Shown: positions 6,617 through 12,105 of the stretch, one piece after another
Layout: each line of letters starts with the position of its first letter
How positions within the stretch are numbered: position 1 is the first letter of the stretch
Source: Pavlovales sp. CCMP2436
Lineage: Eukaryota; Haptophyta; Pavlovophyceae; Pavlovales
Assembly: GCA_026770615.1 (NCBI GenBank)
Contig: MU631782.1
Span: 98,453-110,557, forward strand
Reading direction: 5' to 3'
DNA: 12,105 nt
Notes under the pieces: generated by a model
What the model was told of the DNA's origin: nothing
Seen by the model: only the letters and a program-made list of their open reading frames with translations
The model's database searches: none
Program-made: the position numbers and the translations under genes

Positions 6617-7907
6617 ATGGAGCTCATCGACGCTTGCTTTGTTGGAGACGTGGGCCGCGCGCCTCCTGCTCGAGGTCAGCGCCGACGCGAACCACATTGG
6701 CGTGAGTGGCCTCTCTGCGCTGATGGCAGCGAGTTCAAAAGGCCACGCCGACTGCGTGCGCCTCCTGCTCGAGGCGGGCGCCGACGCGAACCACGCCGAT
6801 GGACAGGGCAGCACTGCGCTGATCTATGCAAGCAATCAAGGCAATGCCGATTGCGTGCGCCTCCTGCTCGAGGCGGGCGCCGACGCGAAGCACGCCAATG
6901 CGGGGGGCTCCACCGCGCTGATGTACGCAAGCATTCAAGGCCACGCCGAGTGCGCGCGCCTCCTGCTCGAGGCCGGCGCCGACGTGCTGGCGACAGACAC
7001 TGGAGGGCCCACCGCGCTCTTCCACGGGAGGACACGGCTCGCCGTGGTGCAGCGACTCTGCGCCTACGGTGCACAGCGCGAGGCGCTCCATCCGAGCGCG
7101 CCCGCCGACTGCCGCGCGTGGGTGCTCGAGACGAGCCGCTGGAGCACGCCTTTGCACCACCTCGAGCTCCTTCCGCCAGCGCGCGTGCGCCAGCTCCTTG
7201 TGGGTGGGGCGGACGTGCACGCGAGCGACGGTAGCGGCTCGCCCATGCCGCTCGGGCTCGCGCGCGCGCTGCTCGCGCGCGACCCGGCGCACGAGGGCGC
7301 TTCTCTGGTGGTGGCCGCGACGGCCCCGTGGTCGCGCGAGAACCACGCGCTCTTCCCCGCGCACGTGCGCGCGCGCGCTGCTGAGCTGCTGCGGCTCGGC
7401 CAGCTGCTCGTCCGGGAGGCGCGCTTCGTGGGCAAGGAGGTCGCGCTGCTCGACGTGTGGCCGCTCGTGATGGCGCACGCGCTCGGCCGCAGCACGCCGC
7501 CGTGCCTCGTCCTGCACTCGGCCCTCGCCGGGCGCAACGCCACGATCACCTCGCATGCGCAGGTGGCCCGCGGTGATCGCTACGGGCGCGAGGGCGTCGT
7601 CACGGCCGTCTCCGGCGAGTGGGAGTCAGTCGAGCTCGAGCTGGACGACGGCGAACGCGTCTCCGTGCCCGTCGCGTCGGTCAATCTCGAGCTGGCGCCC
7701 GCGCAGCAGCCAGGCGGCGCCCACCGCCGGCTCACGGCGACGCTCGGCGGGCTGGCGGCTCGCCCCGAGCTGAACGGGCGCGAGGTGCGCCTGTTCGGCT
7801 GGGTGGGCTCGCAAGGGCGCTGGCGCGTCCAGCTCGACCGGAGCAGGCTCGTGCAGCTCGGCGTGCGCCCCGCGAGCCTGCTCGCGCTCGGCTGGGAGTG
7901 GGAGTGA
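6617..7907 (+). CDS. Ankyrin-repeat protein with a probable +1 frameshift near the start
   Basis: The long frame 6639-7907 has no ATG until 6723; its first codon is TTG. The ATG at 6617 begins MELIDACFVGDV in another frame and reads straight into an ankyrin helix if one base of the GGG at 6652-6654 is extra. I therefore place the start at 6617 with an indel. There are about four ankyrin units of 33 residues (RLLLEAGADANHADGQGSTA type), near-identical in DNA with an exact 99-bp spacing (anchors 6661, 6760, 6859, 6958), and a weaker unit near 7190. The C-terminal 240 residues contain two similar beta-rich stretches (GVVTAVSGEWESVELELDDG and EVRLFGWVGSQGRWRVQLD, the second followed by GVRPASLL). 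These look like small SH3/KOW-like barrels often paired with ankyrin repeats in algal proteins. It is probably a protein-binding scaffold; the partner is unknown. Confidence 0.8.
6661..6975 (+). repeat. 99-bp in-frame tandem repeat coding for ankyrin units
   Basis: GCCTCCTGCTCGAGG recurs at 6661, 6760, 6859 and 6958, spaced exactly 99 bp (33 codons) apart. Synonymous positions are conserved too, so the units were duplicated or homogenised recently and are not ancient ankyrin repeats. Confidence 0.85.
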
Positions 7908-8232
7908 GAGAGTTCAGACCAGTCAGACGCCAGCTTGAATCCCCATCAGTAATATAAGTGAAATATAATCCGAACCGACCACTTAAGTCTATAAGAAAAA
8001 GTAAACAATAACTCAGCTGTTAAAGTGAAGGCCTAATCTATGTGCGAGCTCAAGCTGCACGGTGGTAATATACAATCGTTTGCATATGAGTATGCAGTCG
8101 GCCTCAGCTCAGTCAGCGCGTGGCCGTGTGCGAGGCCGCACCCATTCCCCCTCTCCCCCCCTCCCCCAGCTAGACCCTAGTCAGATGCTACGCAACCCAG
8201 AGCGTGGCAGAGCTGGCTCTTCCAACTCCTCC
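7908..8232. other. Convergent intergenic region
   Basis: Separates the ankyrin stop from the EF-hand stop, which face each other, so it holds both 3' UTRs. An inverted family B copy lies at 7923-7953, 16 bp after the ankyrin stop. A poly-C patch lies at 8148-8168. No gene seen. Confidence 0.6.
7923..7953 (-). repeat. Family B repeat, inverted copy in 3' flank of ankyrin gene
   Basis: On the minus strand it reads ATTACTGATGGGGATTCAAG followed by CTGGCGTCTGA. It matches 8940-8970 at 29 of 31 positions, in opposite orientation. Confidence 0.8.
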
Positions 8233-9595
8233 TCACGCGAAGTATGCATCGAGCTTGTGGAGGCGCTTTTTGAGCCCCTTCTTGACCGAGCGGTAGGTGG
8301 AGGTCTTGCCCGTGGTGTACGTGAAGAGCACCACCTCGGGGAAGTCGAGGTAGCCGGAGCCGTCCAGGTCCGCGGCGGCGAACATGGCCTCGAGCTTGGC
8401 GGGAGGGTCGGGCTGCAGCGGCTTGCGCTTGACAACCTGCCGTGCCGCCGTGATCTTGCGCATCACCAGGAAGAACTCGGAGAGGCTGATCTGCCCGTCC
8501 TGCGAACCGAAAGGGGGGTGAAGGGGGGGGGGTGCTTGAGCGGGGAGGGGGCGGGGTGGCTGCGACATGAAGAGGGGGAGGGGGCGGGAAGAGGTGATGA
8601 CGCAGGGGGGGGGAGGTAGGGGGGAAGGGCGCGTACAAAGTCGGTGTCCCACTCGCTGAAGACTTTCTCAAGCCGCAGCATGTCGGTGCGCTTGATCACC
8701 TGAAATAATAACGAAATTAAAAATTAAAAATTAAATATAAATATTAAATAAATATAATAACAACAACAACAATAATAAATACATATATTTAAATATCATG
8801 ATAAAAACTGATAGGTTATAGATTTAACGTGATAGATTAAAAATTGATAGATTATGACACGATATGATTTGATATAATGATATTCAGCGAGGACCTTGCA
8901 TTGCGCGTTCCGATTTTTTGTCTATCTGTCTATATCTAGATTACTGATAGGGATTCAAGCTGTCGTCTGACCGTCCTGGAAGTTGTGCTGGTCTGAGCGC
9001 GATATAATTCGATCAATTTTTTTATTTTTTTAGAATATAAGCACCTTGCGATAGAGTGGAAGTGCGTGTCCCTGCTCCATCACCACCAACTCCTGCGAGC
9101 CAACCTGCGCACAGAGTATAATGGTATATTATTATATATAGAGCACTAAATGAATTCATTATCCCTCCCATAATTTTTAATATCCTTAAAAATATATCAA
9201 CTCCTGCGAGCCAACCTGCGCGCAGAGAAAGACAGAAGTAACTAGAAGTAACTTATTATAGCGGCTCAGCATGGTTCAACAGGTGGTGTTCACTTACAGA
9301 CTTGGTCGACGTCCGACATTAGTCCTGGCAGCAGGGGTGGTGGCAGAGGTCAGCAGGAGTGGTGGCAGAGGTGAGAATGGTGACGCAGAAGTAAACAACA
9401 GGTCATGCCGTACGCATTTGGGATGCAAGTAGATATCTCAACAAAATGCATTTAAAACATCAAGCAAGATTAAAATAAAATAAAATCTCCGACGATAACG
9501 ACAACAACAGCAGCAACAGCAGCAGCAACAGCAGCAGCAACAACAAAAGCAAGAAGAACAACAACAGCAGCAACAACAGCAACACCAACAACAAG

Positions 9596-9626
<31 letters not shown>

Positions 9627-11593
9627 ACAACAACGACAACAACAACGAGCAGACATCAGCAGCAGCTACAGCAGCAACAGCAGCAGCAACAGCAAGGCAC
9701 CTGCGCATCCCACGGCCACAAGCAGTCGCGTATGGTCGCCACGCGTGGGAGCTCGTCATCTTCATCATCATCGGTATCTTCCTCCGCCAAAAATTTGATC
9801 GCAGCGTCCACCTGCTCATCATTCATTTATATTTATTTATTTTAGTGGCTCAGCAGTGTTGCGACAGGAGACTCGCGTTCACTCACAGACGAGATCGTGA
9901 AGACATAGACATTCATTTATATTGAAATTGAAGTTTTGCTCAGATCAATTTGTCGTAAGTTTTCACGGCAGGCACCTTGAGCGCAGCGCACGCATAATTT
10001 TAAATTACAACGTCTGATCACACTTTACGTTTGTTGTAAAACCTACTGATATTGTGCAACGTTTTTTTTTTTTTTTTTTTGCGATATTATTTTAAAGAAT
10101 TTAGCGCGGCACCCATCTTCTAAAAATAGTAATAGCAATAGTTAGAATAGCACCCACCTGCTTGGGCGGGGGTCCGCGCGGCGTGACTGCCACCTCCCCG
10201 TGGTGCAGCAGACCTGCGTTATTATGATTTGTCATGGTCGTTCGTGTGAGTACCAGGGGCAGCCCAGGTTCAACAATCAATGGATGATGAATGACTAATT
10301 GCTAAAAGAAATGGAGTAAAAACTAAAAAAGAGAAAAAAGATCAAAAGTCAGAGTAAAAGTAAAATTAAAAAAGAGAAAAAAGATCAAAAGTCAAAGTAA
10401 AATTAAAAAAGAGAAAAAATATCAAAAGTCAGAGTAAACAGTCAAAGAAAAGTCAAAATAACACAAAAATGCACCAGCCTCCGCCTCTGCGCGTGCGCGT
10501 GCGACAAGGATGAATGACTAATTACTACTCCTACTCCTACTTTTACTACTACTACTGCTGCTCCTACTACTACTACTACGAGAAAAGAGAAAAAAAGAGA
10601 GTGTACCAGCTTCCGCCTCTGCGCGTGCGCGTGCGACAAGGGCAGAGAGCTCGTTCTCCATCATCGCGTAATCCGTGTTGTTCGCTGCGAGCGAAGAAGA
10701 AAGGACGCCCAACTGTTATGTATGATTACATAATCGATTGATTACATTAGTGTTGATCATCAATTTACTGCTACTCTTTTCAAATGCAGAGTAATCTCCA
10801 TCATCGCCGCTGAAGAAAGCACGCACAACTGTTTCTGCATAACAAGTTTTTTTTTTAATTGCACAACTGTTTCTGCATTACAGTTTTTTTTTTTAATTGC
10901 ACAACTGTTTCTGCATAACAAGTTTTTTTTTTAATTGCACAACTGTTTCTGCATTGCAGGTTTTTTTTTTAATTGCACAACTGTTTCTGCATTACAAGTT
11001 TTTTTTTAATTGCACAACTGTTGCTGCATTACAAGTTTTTTATTTTTAAATTTCACAACTGTTTCTGCATTACATTTTTTTTTAATTGCATAACTGTTTC
11101 GGCATTACAAGTTTTTTTTTTAATTGCACAACTGATTCTGCGTTACGATTGATTCTCAAATAAGTAAATTGGTAAATTAGCAAATTATGCATAATTTCTT
11201 TAAATTATGCATATGGTATGAGACAGAGAGTTCGTTCTCCAGCATGTTCTCCAGCATGCGTACCCTCGAATGACGAGCGAGGAGAAAAGGGCGTTCAACT
11301 TGGAAGGGGGATACGTTTGAATAACAAGATTCAAATAGTATTTATTTATCATCATCATCATTCTCATTTATTTTTTATTTTATTAGCATGATTGTTAATT
11401 GGATCAAAAAAAATCGTATTACCTGCGCGATCATTTCTGCGGTGGGCGGTGCGGTGGAAGCTCTGTTGGAGCTCAATTGCTGCGAGTGGGGCGAGAAAGG
11501 CTCCTCCCCTGATGGAGGAATAATAGGAATATTAATAAGAAACATACCCTCAACGGTAGTTCTTATGTAAAATAGTTATAATGATAAGGGTAG

Positions 11594-11634
<41 letters not shown>

Positions 11635-11900
11635 CATACATACATACATATAGATAGATAGATAGAGAAACATTCCCTCTACGGTAGTTCTCATATATAA
11701 ATAACAACAATAATAACAATACATATACGTACATACATACATACATACATAGAGAGAGAGAGAGAGAGAAACTTAACCTCTACGGTAGTTCTTCAAAAGA
11801 AAAAGAAAAAGAAAAAGATACCCTCTACGGTGGTGACCGAGTCGCGGTCGCGGCGGTTGAGCACGTACGCGGCAAGCTCGCCCAACCCGTCTTGCGCCTC
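8233..11900 (-). CDS. EF-hand calcium-binding protein, eight exons, 5' end beyond window
   Basis: Minus-strand exons: 11900-11822, 11479-11423, 10684-10607, 10213-10158, 9811-9701, 9104-9045, 8699-8637 and 8499-8233 (TGA stop). All introns are GT...AG and phases agree at every junction (1,1,1,0,0,0,0), giving 256 residues without a stop. The N-terminal part is helical and charged (MMENELSALVARARAEAEA); an acidic patch follows (AEEDTDDDEDDE). EF loop 1, DTDFDGQISLSE, is split by an intron after DTDF. EF loop 2, DLDGSGYLDFPE, is canonical. The C-terminus is basic (RSVKKGLKKRLHKLDAYF). Two complete 12-residue loops imply Ca2+ binding; I cannot name the family. No start ATG is identified, and the three rightmost short exons are less certain than the others. 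Several exon ends are duplicated in adjacent introns. Confidence 0.8.
8500..8636 (-). other. Short pyrimidine-rich intron of EF-hand gene
   Basis: 137 bp, GTACGC at the donor and TTCGCAG at the acceptor, almost wholly C/T on the transcribed-sense strand. It splits the first EF loop between its fourth and fifth residues. Reading through it creates the artefactual proline-rich frames seen here. Confidence 0.85.
8705..8860. repeat. AT-rich intronic low-complexity tract
   Basis: AATTAAAAATTAAA-like runs, AAC/AAT triplets near 8756-8778 and repeated GATAGATTA-like words, all within the intron between exons 9045-9104 and 8637-8699. Confidence 0.6.
8874..8999 (+). mobile_element. Degenerate B-A insertion in an EF-hand intron
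   Basis: Contains B (8940-8970) followed by GTTGTGCTGGTCTGAGCGCG, a diverged version of GTTGAACCATGCTGAGCCGC in the same order as at 5048-5113. It is flanked by CGATATGATTTGAT (8860-8873) and CGATATAATTCGAT (9000-9013), which match at 12 of 14 positions. It is antisense to the host gene and appears older than the other copies. Confidence 0.45.
9198..9227 (-). repeat. Duplicate of an exon 5' end plus acceptor
   Basis: 30 bp identical at 29 positions to 9087-9116, which covers the first 18 bases of the exon 9045-9104 and its acceptor (CTGCGCGCAG here, CTGTGCGCAG there). It lies upstream in the same intron and keeps a usable-looking AG, so it is a decoy 3' splice site. Confidence 0.85.
9243..9385 (-). 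mobile_element. Longest family A insertion, about 143 bp
   Basis: The minus strand has an upstream part with two CTGCCACCACYCCTGCTG units, then GTCTGTAAGTGAAC, then CCTGTTGAACCATGCTGAGC and an A/T-rich end. CAGAAGTAA flanks it (9233-9241 and 9386-9394), and a further TAGAAGTAAC follows at 9243-9252. GTCTGTRAGTGAAC is shared with the copy at 9834-9909. The copy is in the sense orientation of the host gene. Confidence 0.5.
9333..9374. repeat. Two-copy 21-bp tandem repeat
   Basis: GGGGTGGTGGCAGAGGTCAG is followed by AGGAGTGGTGGCAGAGGTGAG, inside the long family A copy. Confidence 0.7.
9493..9695. repeat. (CAG/CAA)n trinucleotide repeat within an intron
   Basis: About 200 bp of mixed CAG, CAA and CAC/AAG triplets. 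On the plus strand this would read as polyglutamine, but it lies in the intron between exons 9701-9811 and 9045-9104 of the minus-strand gene, where it reads CTG/TTG. The cysteine- or leucine-rich frames at 9438-9822 are by-products. Two CAG-rich blocks are separated by CAACAACAACGAGCAGACATC. Confidence 0.85.
9834..9909 (-). mobile_element. Family A insertion with 14-bp target duplication, 76 bp
   Basis: Flanked by perfect CATTCATTTATATT (9820-9833 and 9910-9923). On the minus strand the insert runs from GTCTATGTC through GTCTGTGAGTGAACGCGAG and CAACACTGCTGAGCCACTAA to an A/T tail. It lies just upstream of the acceptor of exon 9701-9811, sense to the host gene, and carries a good 5' splice-site match (TCT then GTGAGT). 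The open reading of its first bases (MNVYVF...) is element sequence. Confidence 0.75.
10060..10080. repeat. Poly-T tract
   Basis: About 20 consecutive T in an intron of the EF-hand gene. Confidence 0.8.
10319..10452. repeat. A-rich tandem repeat, about 40-bp unit, three copies
   Basis: TTAAAAAAGAGAAAAAAGAT followed by CAAAAGTCARAGTAAA is repeated three times with small length differences. It lies in the intron between exons 10607-10684 and 10158-10213. Confidence 0.8.
10473..10509 (-). repeat. Duplicate of an exon 3' end plus donor
   Basis: 37 bp matching 10605-10641 at 36 positions. It reproduces the last 35 bases of exon 10607-10684 and the GT of its donor (GGCTG then GTGCAT here, AGCTG then GTACAC in the exon). 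It is 132 bp downstream in the transcript and is a decoy 5' splice site. Confidence 0.9.
10787..10835 (-). repeat. Fragment copy of exon 10607-10684 with its upstream intron
   Basis: TCTCCATCATCGC and then GAAGAAAG...ACGC...CAACTGTT repeat the middle of exon 10607-10684 and its acceptor-side intron, but the segment between them, including the AG acceptor, is lost. Confidence 0.65.
10822..11150. repeat. Minisatellite, 35-40-bp unit, about nine copies
   Basis: Unit GCACAACTGTTTCTGCATTA followed by CAAG, a T run and AATT. Copies start near 10823, 10860, 10898, 10936, 10975, 11012, 11053, 11087 and 11124 and become more divergent to the right. The word CAACTGTT also lies in the acceptor-side intron of exon 10607-10684 (near 10710), so the array probably grew from that flank. 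Confidence 0.9.
11221..11302 (-). repeat. Diverged second copy of exon 10607-10684
   Basis: On the minus strand the acceptor-side intron (CAAGTTGAACGCCCTTTTCT, then CCTCGCTCG) and the exon core (ATGCTGGAGAACATGCTGGA, then GAACGAACTCTCT) mirror those of 10607-10684 (ATGATGGAGAACGAGCTCTC). The codons read MLENMLENELS against MMENELS in the functional exon. No good donor follows, so it is more likely a relic than an alternative exon. Confidence 0.55.
11537..11564 (-). repeat. Exon-end/donor copy 1 of three
   Basis: AAGAAACATACCCTCAACGG followed by TAGTTCTT. On the minus strand it reads ACCGTTGAGG then GTATGT, copying the ACCGTAGAGG / GTATCT donor of exon 11822-11900 and giving an even better 5' splice consensus. 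Confidence 0.75.
11597..11664. repeat. (TA)n, (CATA)n and (GATA)n microsatellites
   Basis: Consecutive simple tracts TATATA, CATACATA and GATAGATA lie between the donor copies at 11548 and 11676. Confidence 0.9.
11664..11691 (-). repeat. Exon-end/donor copy 2 of three
   Basis: AGAGAAACATTCCCTCTACG followed by GTAGTTCT. On the minus strand ACCGTAGAGG is followed by GAATGT, so the GT of the donor is lost. Confidence 0.8.
11720..11770. repeat. (CATA)n and (GA)n microsatellites
   Basis: ATACATATACGTACATACAT and continuation, followed by a pure AGAGAG tract, between donor copies 2 and 3. Confidence 0.9.
11764..11793 (-). repeat. Exon-end/donor copy 3 of three
   Basis: AGAGAAACTTAACCTCTACG followed by GTAGTTCTT. 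On the minus strand ACCGTAGAG is followed by GTTAAG, so a GT remains but is shifted by one base. Confidence 0.8.
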
Positions 11901-11918
11901 CTGCAAACCAAACAATAT

Positions 11919-11961
11919 ATTCATAGCGCAACACAGTCATCTGGTATGTTGCGCTATGAAT
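11919..11961. repeat. Perfect 15-bp inverted repeat, 13-bp loop
   Basis: ATTCATAGCGCAACA and its exact complement TGTTGCGCTATGAAT could form a hairpin within the intron. Confidence 0.9.
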
Positions 11962-11999
11962 ACATTGTAATACATTGTAATCTGGTATGTTGTGTTATA

Positions 12000-12105
12000 T
12001 TAGCAGGTACACGATACGATATAATACACTAGACTACAGAAGAATACAATACAAGACTGTTAGCAGGTAAAAGAAGAATACGATACGATATAATACACTA
12101 GACTA
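12000..12105. repeat. Tandem repeat of about 60-69 bp at the window edge
   Basis: TTAGCAGGTA at 12000-12009 and 12060-12069, and ACGATACGATATAATACACT plus AGACTA at 12011-12036 and 12080-12105, are perfect direct repeats. The array may continue beyond the window. Confidence 0.85.

Larger units (their letters stand above)
11901..12105. other. Right edge: intron or upstream DNA of EF-hand gene
   Basis: No exon is recognised. It contains a perfect 15-bp inverted repeat (11919-11933 with 11947-11961), the words CTGGTATGTTG (twice) and TACATTGTAA (twice), and a 26-bp direct repeat at 12011-12036 and 12080-12105. The gene's earlier exons must lie further right. Confidence 0.6.

Noticed and set aside
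6735..7556. Minus-strand frames of up to 273 codons over the ankyrin gene
   Set aside because: They are open because of extreme GC content; the plus frame carries clear ankyrin repeats.
8062..8619. Plus-strand 185-codon frame
   Set aside because: It is antisense to the last EF-hand exon and its intron, whose protein has canonical calcium loops.
9280..9330. Candidate exon ending GTCGACCAAGTCT before GTAAGT
   Set aside because: It has an in-frame stop in the phase required by its neighbours and belongs to the long family A copy.
9438..9822. Cysteine-rich or leucine-rich proteins from the CAG/CAA tract
   Set aside because: The triplet repeat lies in an intron of the EF-hand gene; only 9701-9811 in a different frame behaves as an exon.
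9880..9913. A possible first exon (ATG at 9911-9913 on the minus strand, MNVYVFTISS) splicing into exon 9701-9811
   Set aside because: The reading is made of one target-site duplication plus the family A insert, and exon 10158-10213 joins 9701-9811 in phase. It could still be an exonised start.
1..12105. CRISPR array, tRNA, rRNA or bacterial operon signals
   Set aside because: No regularly spaced repeat-spacer units, cloverleaf or rRNA core sequences were recognised, and spliced genes show the DNA is eukaryotic.

Overview
The window looks like nuclear DNA of a unicellular eukaryote, most likely a microalga. The genes are very GC-rich and have short GT-AG introns. The non-coding DNA is AT-rich and full of microsatellites, minisatellites and short dispersed repeats. 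The genes recognised are eukaryotic: prefoldin subunit 3, a TLC-domain membrane protein, an SDHAF1-type LYR protein, an ankyrin protein and an EF-hand protein. A haptophyte or stramenopile alga would fit, but nothing seen here fixes the lineage.

Layout. Positions 1-2474 hold no convincing gene: a GGC microsatellite, one copy of a 3'-end repeat family, GC-rich minisatellites, a near-perfect foldback palindrome and a long inverted repeat. Positions 2475-3308 (-) encode prefoldin subunit 3 in three exons. It is divergent from an intronless TLC-domain gene at 3696-4547 (+), across a 387-bp shared promoter region. Next come about 1 kb of repeats, a small SDHAF1-like gene at 5524-5757 (+), a second copy of the 3'-end repeat (about 6055-6270), and an ankyrin-repeat gene at 6617-7907 (+) with a probable one-base frameshift near its start. 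From 8233 to at least 11900 (-) runs one gene with eight identifiable exons whose phases all agree. It encodes two canonical EF hands at its C-terminus, and its 5' end lies beyond the window.

The genes do not form a pathway: cytosolic chaperone, endomembrane lipid-type protein, mitochondrial complex II assembly, scaffold and calcium sensor. They look like ordinary neighbours.

The most unusual content is repetitive. (1) A family of very short insertions shares one 3' end (TGCTGAGCCGCTA followed by a TA-rich tail), has 5' ends truncated at different points, and is flanked by direct repeats of 8-14 bp. Copies range from 16 to about 140 bp. This is the pattern left by target-primed retrotransposition of a non-LTR/SINE-like element. 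(2) In the EF-hand gene several exon ends, with their splice sites, have been copied into the neighbouring introns (extra donors and acceptors near 9198, 10473, 10790, 11223, 11548, 11676 and 11777), interleaved with minisatellites. Both patterns can be read directly from the sequence; the mechanisms proposed are inference.
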